IMG/VR virus record: IMGVR_UViG_3300029893_000056
Span: 1 to 27,797 of that record
Length of the DNA stretch: 27,797 bases
Strand: one strand, 5' to 3'
DNA from: a virus
The notes under the pieces are model-generated. The model saw only the letters and a program-made list of their open reading frames with translations. It ran no database searches and had not been told where the DNA came from. The position numbers and the translations under genes are program-made. Positions 15,242-21,225 of the stretch are shown piece after piece (position 1 is the stretch's first letter; each line of letters starts with the position of its first letter).

Positions 15242-15472
15242 TTACCGCCTCCTTCCTCGTTTTGCCTTCGCCGCAGCACGTTTATGTGCCGCCTCTTCTT
15301 CCCTAGCCTCTGCATTGCAAAAAGCTATCCACTCCGTGAATTCCCGCGTGCTCATCCGCTGCTCAAGTTCCGCCACTGTCATGCCCAAATCCCGCGCCAG
15401 GCGGAACGTAAATGCCCGCTCCGCCTGCTCAGGATTTCGCTTCGGGTCCTTCAGCCCCAGGACGAAAGGATT
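15242..15472 (-). CDS. Tail assembly chaperone extension (gpT-like, reached by frameshift)
   Basis: This frame is open for 76 residues directly after and overlapping the end of the chaperone gene. It is in the +1 (or -2) frame relative to that gene. It contains LGMTVAELEQRMSTREFTEW, the hallmark of the DUF4035 tail chaperone extension, and ends in a basic KAKRGRRR tail just before the tape measure start. There is no ribosome site or good start codon, so it is likely made as a gpG-gpT fusion by programmed frameshifting. Possible slip sites in the overlap are TTT-C (15465-15467), GGG-G (15556-type motif at 15456-15458) and CCC-G (15444-15446). Which one is used cannot be told by eye. Confidence 0.65.
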   Translation of the reverse strand, partial: NPFVLGLKDPKRNPEQAERAFTFRLARDLGMTVAELEQRMSTREFTEWIAFCNAEAREEEAAHKRAAAKAKRGRRR

Positions 15473-15818
15473 TCAATGCCTGCTTTTGGACCTCCTCGGA
15501 CAACCCCGCAGTGGTCATAATGGCCATTAACACTTTATCAAACGCTGCGGATGATTTTTGGGCAAGTTGCTCCGCCTGCTCTACTGTGACTTTCGGCTCA
15601 GCCAGGCAGTGCGCAAGCATGAGGATTTCCATTTTGTCCGGATCGAGTTGTCCGGTAACTAGATCCATCGCTTGCTTGCGGAGTTGCTGCTGCTCGCGCT
15701 TCGTTAAACCTTTTACGCGAACGGCTCCACCCCACTCCGCTACCTCTACAACTTCTTCATCTAAGTCCGGCGCGGCCAAGATTTCATCGAACGATAGAAA
15801 TTTTCTTTCCAACATCAT
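15429..15818 (-). CDS. Tail assembly chaperone (gpG-like)
   Basis: This 129-residue acidic, helical protein lies directly upstream of the tape measure, the fixed position of gpG-type tail chaperones. It reads MMLERKFLSFDEILAAPDL, then VRVKGLTKREQQQLRKQA and a helical C-terminus ending GPEAKS. Known relatives coat the tape measure and recruit tail tube subunits, and a fraction of ribosomes shifts frame to make an extended form. The start is one of two consecutive ATGs (15818 or 15815), directly after the stop of the homing endonuclease, whose last codons supply GGGAGG. The second ATG has the better spacing. Confidence 0.8.
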   Translation of the reverse strand: MMLERKFLSFDEILAAPDLDEEVVEVAEWGGAVRVKGLTKREQQQLRKQAMDLVTGQLDPDKMEILMLAHCLAEPKVTVEQAEQLAQKSSAAFDKVLMAIMTTAGLSEEVQKQALKSFRPGAEGPEAKS

Positions 15819-16805
15819 TTAACCTCCCATAATTTGAGTAAGCCCTTTAAGCAAGGCTTCTTCAGGATTTTCTACGATATCTCTCTCCCATAGCCAAAGG
15901 ATTTTGTAACCACTATGCGTCAGATACGCCTCAAATTTTCTATCCCGATTGGTTCTTTTGGGAAGGTTGTGCCAGTACTCGCCGTTACACTCGATAACCA
16001 GATTCTTTTCAGGAACGTAAATATCCGCAATATATCTACCATTGGCAAAAGGAACTTGTGTTTCGTATGCGATTCCTAAAGTATCAAGTACTTGACAAAT
16101 CGCCCGCTCCAGAGAAGAGGGATTGTTTGCCCCGAATCTTTTTGCGACTTGCTCGATACGTGCCTGTGGAGATAATCCCGCCCACCATTGTTTCGCGGCA
16201 TTGCTTCGACGTTGGCGTTCGGCAGGATTAGCGAGTGCTTGCCTTGTTGCTTCACTATGCTTTATACGTGCTTCCGGAGACAATTTATCCCAAGTTTGTT
16301 TCATAATACTGCCATGTCGTTGACGCTCCGTAGGGTTTGCAAATCGCCGTTGGGTTGCTACGCTTGCTGCTTTGCTCATTTTTTGACGAGCAGCAGGACC
16401 AGCAAGTCCGTTCATGCGAGCTTGACGCATAGCGGGGTTGTTCCACTGTTGCTTCATTATACTGCTTTGCCGCTGGCGTTCGGCAGGAATACTCCCTCGC
16501 CGCTTCGACGCGTCGCTTAGTCGTTGGCGTACAATGGGATCAGCGAGTGCTTGTTTCGTTGCTTCCGAATGTTTTTGACGAACCACGGGATCGGCAAACG
16601 CGCGCCTTGCCGCTTCAGAATGTTTCTGGCGGGCCTCCAGACTTGCAAACCGTTGTCTAGTTCTTTCGCTTCTCTTTTGACGTTCTTCCAAAGAATAATC
16701 TTTTCCACGATTTTGCAAGCCTACATATTGCCCCGCACATGTTTTAGAGCAACACCGTATTTGTTTCCCCGATAGTTCCTTACCACACATTGCACATGTC
16801 GCCAT
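15819..16805 (-). CDS. Homing endonuclease with NUMOD3-like array and Vsr-like nuclease domain
   Basis: From the ATG at 16805, chosen for GGGAGGGTG just upstream, this encodes 328 residues. A zinc finger (Cys4, Cys7, Cys18 or 19, Cys23) is followed by about eleven imperfect 17-residue repeats (39-225) of the type RQKHSEATKQALADP. This is an unusually long NUMOD3-like DNA-contact array. The C-terminal 100 residues are a Vsr-type/EDxHD nuclease: Glu233 (SSLERAI), Asp261 (YIADIYVP), Glu272 (VIECNGEYW), His279 and Asp288 (RDRKFE), closing with GYKILWLWERDI. All expected residues are present, so it looks active. It is a free-standing selfish gene wedged between tail tube and chaperone genes, and it probably targets this locus in phages lacking it. 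Confidence 0.85.
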   Translation of the reverse strand: MATCAMCGKELSGKQIRCCSKTCAGQYVGLQNRGKDYSLEERQKRSERTRQRFASLEARQKHSEAARRAFADPVVRQKHSEATKQALADPIVRQRLSDASKRRGSIPAERQRQSSIMKQQWNNPAMRQARMNGLAGPAARQKMSKAASVATQRRFANPTERQRHGSIMKQTWDKLSPEARIKHSEATRQALANPAERQRRSNAAKQWWAGLSPQARIEQVAKRFGANNPSSLERAICQVLDTLGIAYETQVPFANGRYIADIYVPEKNLVIECNGEYWHNLPKRTNRDRKFEAYLTHSGYKILWLWERDIVENPEEALLKGLTQIMGG

Positions 16806-16931
16806 TTTAACACCCTCCCAAGTGTTGTCTCCCAAAATCCAATTCGCCCAGGCAGAGGGTGGGAGTTGCCCCTTTTCGCTGATCAGGCTATCCTGGGCAA
16901 TGCTACTACCACTTTTTTTATAAATTGCCAT
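16806..16931 (-). other. Structured 126-bp spacer upstream of the homing endonuclease
   Basis: The endonuclease frame stays open back to an ATG at 16931, adding 42 residues, but there is no ribosome site for it and the leader resembles no domain. The transcript contains GCCCAGG and CCTGGGC, which can close a seven-pair stem around an about 39-base interior holding GGGGCAACTCCC. It may be a leader RNA structure, an unrecognised insertion scar, or simply an N-terminal extension. Confidence 0.4.
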
Positions 16932-16934
16932 TAT

Positions 16935-17345
16935 TTAGAAACTGCCTCTCGTAATCGCCCCGCTTGCTTGAAGCTCACAGCTAAACGACGCCGCGTCGTC
17001 CACGCCAGTCTCTACCTCGTAACTGGTGAGGATGCAAGTTCCGCTGTACCTCGGGTTGCCAGTAGTACTACCAGCCGGGCCATAAACAAATGACACGGCT
17101 ACCCGCCGGATGCCGTTTAGGTGCGCGTCTACAGTCGAATGATACTTGCCCTCGATGCTTATAGTGGCGTCCTCCAGCCCCGCTAAGTAAGACTTTGCCG
17201 TCGCGCTCAGCGCAGTGATTTCCGCTGTCTCAACTTCAAAGGGAAAACTTACTGAAGTGACGTACATGCTAATATCCGTCGGCGTGGTCGGTGCCGCCGC
17301 CGTGCCAAGCTGGATTACCGCCCTGCTACCATGGACAAAGCTCAT
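16935..17345 (-). CDS. Tail tube protein paralogue 2
   Basis: This 136-residue protein shares its opening MSFVHGS, the central AKSYLAGLEDATISIEGKY and the closing SYEVETGVDDAASFSCE pattern with the protein encoded immediately upstream. The two arose by tandem duplication. This copy is close to the minimal tail tube fold, with no extra C-terminal domain. The last residues are GAITRGSF. The ATG at 17345 has GGAGGTAG upstream with 11-base spacing, a little long. It could be the bulk tube subunit or a minor tube variant. Its place before the chaperone and tape measure genes supports the tube role. Confidence 0.75.
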   Translation of the reverse strand: MSFVHGSRAVIQLGTAAAPTTPTDISMYVTSVSFPFEVETAEITALSATAKSYLAGLEDATISIEGKYHSTVDAHLNGIRRVAVSFVYGPAGSTTGNPRYSGTCILTSYEVETGVDDAASFSCELQASGAITRGSF

Positions 17346-17364
17346 TTGTCATCTACCTCCTGTC

Positions 17365-18084
17365 TTAGTAGCGGCCAAACGCCGCGAAAAATGTGAAGCT
17401 CGGGCCTGTACCTGAAATCGTCCAAGCTGCCCGGATATGCCTGTTAACTGTGCCGGTTACGGCAATCCGCTGCGCATTGTTGCTGGCAGTTACCGCTGTG
17501 AACGTGATTAAGTCCACCCAGGTTAATGCATCAACGCTGTGCTGAATGACTGCCGTCAGGCTAGGTGTCGTACCAGAAACAGTCGTTACCTGCAGGTACC
17601 CAACACCACCAGCAGTCGTTGCTGTAGTGTTATCCCTGCTTGTCCCGTTACCCGTTGCTGTCCTGGCCGCCAGCGGGTGAAGTATCTGTGCCCGCTCCCG
17701 GCCTACGTTTGACTGCGCCTCGGCAGAAATGCTTACCAGGTCGTCCACCGGCGATTCGATCTCGTAACTCGTCTCTACCGCCAACAGTCCGTAGCCAAAA
17801 GCGCCGTCAACGTCGCCAGCAGGCAGCCAGTTCCAGACGACAGGAGTACGGCCCCTTAGCGCAGCATGGAGCACCGCATCCGTAGCACCAACGGCGCCGG
17901 AAAACAGCCCCTCGGCGCTCAGTGTCGCGTCCTCCAGCCCCGGCATGTATGTCTTTGCTGTTGCGGTAAACGTGGTGCTGTCGTGCGCCTCTACTTCGTG
18001 GGAGCTGGATACGCTCTTGAGAAATGCGCTCAGGTCAAAGCCGTTGACATAAACCCTTGCGCCGGAACCGTGTACGAAGCTCAT
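17365..18084 (-). CDS. Tail tube protein paralogue 1 with C-terminal decoration domain
   Basis: This 239-residue protein has an N-terminal tube-like domain (1-130) paralogous to the next gene: MSFVHGSGARVYVNGFDLS, AKTYMPGLEDATLSAEGLF, SYEIESPVDDLVSISAEAQS. The C-terminal 100 residues (TAVIQHSVDALTWVDLITF, then VNRHIRAAWTISG) form a separate beta-sandwich like those in the decoration-like head protein and a tail-tip protein of this phage. Surface-exposed domains of this kind on tube proteins usually help bind cells or stabilise the tail. The ATG at 18084 overlaps the stop of the short gene before it (ATGA). Confidence 0.8.
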   Translation of the reverse strand: MSFVHGSGARVYVNGFDLSAFLKSVSSSHEVEAHDSTTFTATAKTYMPGLEDATLSAEGLFSGAVGATDAVLHAALRGRTPVVWNWLPAGDVDGAFGYGLLAVETSYEIESPVDDLVSISAEAQSNVGRERAQILHPLAARTATGNGTSRDNTTATTAGGVGYLQVTTVSGTTPSLTAVIQHSVDALTWVDLITFTAVTASNNAQRIAVTGTVNRHIRAAWTISGTGPSFTFFAAFGRY

Positions 18085-18233
18085 CCGCCATCACCTTCTT
18101 TAACCGCCTCAATATACCCTTGATCAACTAACCACGATACCGACTTCTGCGGCAGATCGATTACCACGTCGCCCGGCTCGGCCCGCTTGTCAGGGGGGTA
18201 ATTAATGCCGACTAAGACTCTGTATTTTGCCAA
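18081..18233 (-). CDS. Short conserved-type phage protein before the tail tube genes
   Basis: This gene encodes 50 residues from a TTG at 18233 preceded by AGGAGGTGGTCCAG; the TGA overlaps the next ATG. The protein runs MAKYRVLVGINYPP, then KRAEPGDVVIDLPQKSVSWL, then VDQGYIEAVKEGDGG. This layout of a strand, a Pro-Gly-hinged strand and a helix ending in a Gly-containing turn matches the small protein encoded at 20563-20772. Such proteins are common next to head and tail joining genes, and their role is unknown. The strong ribosome site and coupling make translation likely. Confidence 0.7.
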   Translation of the reverse strand: MAKYRVLVGINYPPDKRAEPGDVVIDLPQKSVSWLVDQGYIEAVKEGDGG

Positions 18234-18255
18234 CTGGACCACCTCCTAAATAAAA

Positions 18256-18274
18256 ACACCCTTGTTGAGGGTGT
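18256..18274 (-). terminator. Intrinsic terminator within the tail operon
   Basis: On the minus strand ACACCCT and AGGGTGT pair around a five-base loop and are followed by TTTTATTT. It lies 23 bases after the 75-residue gene and upstream of the tail tube genes, so tube expression needs readthrough or antitermination. Confidence 0.82.
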
Positions 18275-18297
18275 CTGTTTGTAAACAACTTCGATCT

Positions 18298-18525
18298 TCA
18301 GGACGCTACCGCATCATTGCTTTCAGGCACAAGGTATACAACATCAATTTCCTCGGCAATAGCGCCACCAGTGCCTGGGACTAAATATTTGCGACCGTCT
18401 GTATTCTTCGCATACCGATACACAACCATCTTCTCCATATCGATCTCCACGCGAAAAACATCCTCAGCGGGTATGCCCATCTGCCTTAGGGCATTTGCAA
18501 CTTTTTGATAGGATATGGTCTTCAC
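18298..18525 (-). CDS. Small hypothetical protein, possible moron
   Basis: This 75-residue protein starts at a GTG (18525) with GGGAGG eight bases upstream. It has an N-terminal helix (ISYQKVANALRQMGI), then strands (FRVEIDMEKMVVYRYAKN), a Gly-rich turn (LVPGTGGAIAEE) and a final strand (IDVVYLVPES). I know no family for it. It is followed directly by an intrinsic terminator inside the structural operon and is not part of the standard siphovirus gene order, so it may be an accessory gene. No signal peptide is present. Confidence 0.6.
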   Translation of the reverse strand: MKTISYQKVANALRQMGIPAEDVFRVEIDMEKMVVYRYAKNTDGRKYLVPGTGGAIAEEIDVVYLVPESNDAVAS

Positions 18526-18540
18526 AATTTTGCCTCCCAG

Positions 18541-18984
18541 TTAAAATGTTTCAACATGCTGCATTTCTAAATACCCATCAAACCCGATGTAAGCCTGCCC
18601 GCCGTGCTGGAGAATCACCGGCACCGTAGGATTAGCTCCGCGCAGGACGGCAAACATCACCGTCCCGCTAATAGTCGGATCAGCATCAAATACGTTTTTT
18701 GCGGCAAACCAGAAAGCTGTTGCGACACGAGAACTGCGCTCATCCTCCGGCGTTGCTCTTGCCGCCAGAAGCTGGACGTTAATGCGGTATCTCTCTTCGC
18801 GCCGGTTGGCCATGCCCAAAGTACGATCCGGCTCTGCCAGCGCATTGATGATGCACGGCAGGTCAGTGATAGCGTCTGCTGGCCCTCCAAAATACACACG
18901 TTTAACCGTTGACGTTATCGGTGACGTTATGCTGATCGTCTTTTCCAGTGCGATCAATTTATCCAGAAACAGGTCAAAGTTCAT
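18541..18984 (-). CDS. Tail terminator/tail completion-like protein
   Basis: This 147-residue protein lies where siphoviruses encode the tail terminator, after the gp10-like gene and before the tube genes. The sequence begins MNFDLFLDKLIALEKTISIT, followed by YFGGPADAITDLPCIINAL and a strand-rich centre (ERYRINVQLLAAR), which fits the mixed alpha-beta fold of these proteins. The length is usual. The ATG at 18984 overlaps the end of the HNH gene (ATGA). I see no other candidate for this function; the assignment rests mostly on order and size. Confidence 0.65.
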   Translation of the reverse strand: MNFDLFLDKLIALEKTISITSPITSTVKRVYFGGPADAITDLPCIINALAEPDRTLGMANRREERYRINVQLLAARATPEDERSSRVATAFWFAAKNVFDADPTISGTVMFAVLRGANPTVPVILQHGGQAYIGFDGYLEMQHVETF

Positions 18985-19433
18985 ACACTCACGCCCTTTT
19001 TTCGAGCTTGATATCGCTTTACGGCTTTCAAGTTGCAGATTCTACAGATTCTCCAGCCATTTTTTGTTCGCCGCGTGTTCCGGTTGTTAACTGGGTGCCC
19101 ATTTTTGCAGTGCACGAAAAGAATGCCATTTAACCCACGGCGAGCGTTTTCCTTGCGGGTTACAGGCTCAAGGTGTGCTGGGTTTACGCAACTGGTATTC
19201 CGACATAAATGATCCAACTCCAACCCTTGTAGCACAGGTCCGTTTACACGCTCATAATACCAGCGGCCAGCATACACCATTTTGCCGTTGACCTTAAACC
19301 TCCCATAGCCACCCCGCACTGCCGTGTTTCCCGTCCATTCCCAGCAAGGGCCCAGTTCAGGCCGCACTAAAGGGCCGTCTTTGTTCACCTTGTCCCAAAA
19401 CCTCTGCTCTGCAGGCCTTCGGATTGTTCCCAC
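18981..19433 (-). CDS. Free-standing HNH homing endonuclease
   Basis: This 150-residue protein has the typical layout of phage HNH homing enzymes: CWEWTG near residue 30, GGYGRFKVNGK, R-W-YYERVNGPV, then the catalytic block GLELDHLCRNTSCVNPAHLE with the Asp-His of the HNH core and Asn/His of the last helix. Four Cys (HLCRNTSC, and C-x2-C in RICRICN at the end) may bind zinc. The GTG at 19433 follows GGGGGT. Its ATGA overlap with the tail-terminator gene means it is transcribed with the virion genes. It probably inserted between two morphogenesis genes as a selfish element. All core residues are present, so it is likely active. Confidence 0.88.
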   Translation of the reverse strand: MGTIRRPAEQRFWDKVNKDGPLVRPELGPCWEWTGNTAVRGGYGRFKVNGKMVYAGRWYYERVNGPVLQGLELDHLCRNTSCVNPAHLEPVTRKENARRGLNGILFVHCKNGHPVNNRNTRRTKNGWRICRICNLKAVKRYQARKKGVSV

Positions 19434-19440
19434 CAGTCAA

Positions 19441-19944
19441 CTACCCCCTAACCAGCTCCTCTAACCGCCGCATCGCTGCCTCTTTCAGCCGCGGCAGTTC
19501 TTTTTCGACCGCTTCTCTTGCTGCCACCATGTAGCCTTTTCCGCGTGCTCCGAATTGCCGGATCGCTTCCTGGACCTCCAACACCTGCTTGCGCTCTTCC
19601 CTGGTAAGCTCCGGCGTGCGCCTCGTCGTCCCTTTCAGCCATCTTGCCACAGCCAACAACGGTGGCGGCTGGCCCGGCGGTCTGCCCTGTTCAATTGACA
19701 TCGCCCGTGGTTCGGCAATTCGGGTATAAACTCGCGCTTCCATGCTCCGCGAGTAAACCCTGCGTCCGATAGATCGCTCAGCCAAACCAGTACCGCCGGA
19801 AATGGCAGTAATAGCTGTTTTTTGCCCCAGCTTTGACGCTTCTGTCAGCATTTCTTTCATCGGTTCACGGGTCAGTTTAGGATCGCCAAGCTTCTGTTTT
19901 AGCTCTTCAAAGCCTTCCAGTTCAACCCTGATGGTGTCAGCCAT
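19441..19944 (-). CDS. HK97 gp10-like head-tail connector/tail component
   Basis: This 167-residue protein matches the HK97 gp10 family: LEGFEELKQKLGD near the N-terminus, then TEASKLGQKTAITAISGGTG, a strand region with RRVYSRSMEARVYTRIAEPRA, and a long basic helical C-terminus (YMVAAREAVEKELPRLKEA). In this family the protein acts in joining head and tail. It follows the adaptor gene with an 11-base gap and a good start at 19944. Compared with typical gp10 proteins it is slightly longer owing to the Arg/Glu-rich segment at 105-130. Confidence 0.8.
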   Translation of the reverse strand: MADTIRVELEGFEELKQKLGDPKLTREPMKEMLTEASKLGQKTAITAISGGTGLAERSIGRRVYSRSMEARVYTRIAEPRAMSIEQGRPPGQPPPLLAVARWLKGTTRRTPELTREERKQVLEVQEAIRQFGARGKGYMVAAREAVEKELPRLKEAAMRRLEELVRG

Positions 19945-19955
19945 GGCGTATACTC

Positions 19956-20561
19956 CTAACTGTACTTGATCAGCTTAAAGGAATCAGTCAGCTGCCGGAT
20001 GATCCGCTGCGCGTCAGGGGATGTCTCGATGGATTCATTTAGCTCCGAAATCCGCCGGGTGGCGCGCGGCGTCTCCAGCCGCAGGATGGCTGTAAGGTGA
20101 ATAGTCGCCCGCTGGATAGCCAGCGGCACAGCAGGCCAACCGAATTGTGCTGTTACCCGAACGCGGACGTTTGCAGGAAACGTGGTATACATGCCCCACG
20201 GTGCCAGCTTGATACGGGTGTACGGTCTTGGCTCCGGCTCTAATGGTGCATTGAGCGGCAATAGCTCGTAGTCGCTTGCGGTTAGCACAGTTGCATAAGT
20301 GCCATCTCTGTTAGTATCAATCGTCACCGCGGTCGGCGCAGCAGACATATCTTCCGTCCATAATTCGTTTGTGTCTCTGGTCGAAATGTAAACGCGGCTT
20401 ACCGGCGAAGCGTCTCTGGTGAAAAACCGCCCAAGCCGGGCGTCCAGGTAGCGGGAAATGGCCGTTAAGTCTACCAATATTTCAGCATCTTCTGCCGTGT
20501 CAGTTTTTCCAACTACCGCGCGATATTCCGCAGCTGTTGCGTATGCCGCACTGATGGACAT
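19956..20561 (-). CDS. Head-tail adaptor (gp6-like connector)
   Basis: This 201-residue protein fits the HK97 gp6/SPP1 gp15-type adaptor that docks under the portal. An N-terminal helical part (ATAAEYRAVVGKTDTAEDAEILVDLTAISRYLDARLGRFF) is followed by a strand-rich insertion (about 55-135) and a C-terminal helical part (VPLAIQRATIHLTAILRLE). The position after the capsid and decoration genes is as expected. The insertion makes it longer than the about 100-residue minimal family. The start at 20561 abuts the stop of the gene before it. Confidence 0.75.
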   Translation of the reverse strand: MSISAAYATAAEYRAVVGKTDTAEDAEILVDLTAISRYLDARLGRFFTRDASPVSRVYISTRDTNELWTEDMSAAPTAVTIDTNRDGTYATVLTASDYELLPLNAPLEPEPRPYTRIKLAPWGMYTTFPANVRVRVTAQFGWPAVPLAIQRATIHLTAILRLETPRATRRISELNESIETSPDAQRIIRQLTDSFKLIKYS

Positions 20562-20562
20562 A

Positions 20563-20772
20563 CTACTTCACCTTCTTCCGCTGCACCGCAGGAAGAACCG
20601 CCTTCTCCGGTGGCCCAACGGTCGCCGCCTCAATTTTGCCCTTGTTCTCAGCCGGCACGGCGAACCCGGCGGCAATCAGCCGTTCCGCTTCCTCTTTGCT
20701 CACTTCAATAACCTGGCCGGGTTCTCTTGTGCCAAGAGGCCCGGCCATGCCAACAACCATTTTAATTCGCAT
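20563..20772 (-). CDS. Small hypothetical head-region protein
   Basis: This 69-residue protein opens MRIKMVVGMAGPLGTREPGQVI, continues with EVSKEEAERLIAAGFAVPA, and ends in a Lys-rich tail. The strand, turn, strand and EEAERLIAAGFA helix form a module often seen in small proteins encoded next to phage connector genes; its function is unknown. TAGGAG sits upstream of the ATG at 20772. It resembles the 50-residue product encoded at 18081-18233 in layout. Confidence 0.65.
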   Translation of the reverse strand: MRIKMVVGMAGPLGTREPGQVIEVSKEEAERLIAAGFAVPAENKGKIEAATVGPPEKAVLPAVQRKKVK

Positions 20773-20784
20773 CAGGAATCACTC

Positions 20785-21165
20785 CTACGCCGGCATAGAA
20801 TACGGTAGCCCACGCACTATGATAGCACCATAAACGCCGCCTGTAGTCGCTCCGCTTACAGTTACTACTACTCGAACGTACCGCTTGCTGCCAATGTAAC
20901 CGACTTCCTGCACGGAATTGGTCGTTATAGCAACAAAAGCGCCTTGCAGGTCGCCAGCAGCAACGTCGGTAAAGGTCGTGTTGTCATCGGACTCCTGCAA
21001 TTTCGGTGTGTGTGTCCCATCGGTAATCGTGCCGGCAACAACATACGCTGCCACGGCATGGAATCCAGCGAGATCAACCCCGGTGCCGTTTGTACTGACC
21101 GTTCTGGCAGCTGGCACAAGCGATTGCGCAACACTCAACCTGCTCGAAAGCTCTCTGTTGGGCAT
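20785..21165 (-). CDS. Capsid decoration-like beta-sandwich protein
   Basis: This 126-residue protein directly follows the major capsid gene. It has the pattern TDGTHTPKLQESDDNTTFTDV, then SVQEVGYIGSKRYVRVVVTVSG, and a Gly-rich end (GVYGAIIVRGLP). This is a known type of beta-sandwich in phage decoration proteins, with the surface loop D-N-T-T-F-T-D and the closing YVRV strand. The same module closes two tail proteins here. The ATG at 21165 has AAGGAGG upstream. Binding to the capsid surface is inferred from position. Confidence 0.7.
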   Translation of the reverse strand: MPNRELSSRLSVAQSLVPAARTVSTNGTGVDLAGFHAVAAYVVAGTITDGTHTPKLQESDDNTTFTDVAAGDLQGAFVAITTNSVQEVGYIGSKRYVRVVVTVSGATTGGVYGAIIVRGLPYSMPA

Positions 21166-21188
21166 TGTTGAAACCTCCTTTTTAAGTT

Positions 21189-21214
21189 AGGTGCCCGGAG
21201 TGTTCCGGGCACCT
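21189..21214 (-). terminator. Strong stem-loop after the capsid gene
   Basis: A perfect 11-pair stem (AGGTGCCCGGA with TCCGGGCACCT) with a four-base loop lies 12 bases after the capsid stop. No U tract follows on the minus strand (AACTTAAAAA), so it may protect the 3' end of processed capsid mRNA rather than terminate. Confidence 0.6.
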
Positions 21215-21225
21215 AGTCAACTAAT

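Noticed and set aside
12537-15530. Long plus-strand open frames opposite the tape measure gene (327 and 389 codons)
   Set aside because: They are low-complexity Ala/Ser/Ile products of antisense reading through an Ala-rich protein, with no ribosome sites.
16830-16910. CTGATCAG-CGAAA stretch resembling a hammerhead ribozyme core
   Set aside because: The invariant CUGANGA core is not present and the required stems do not form.
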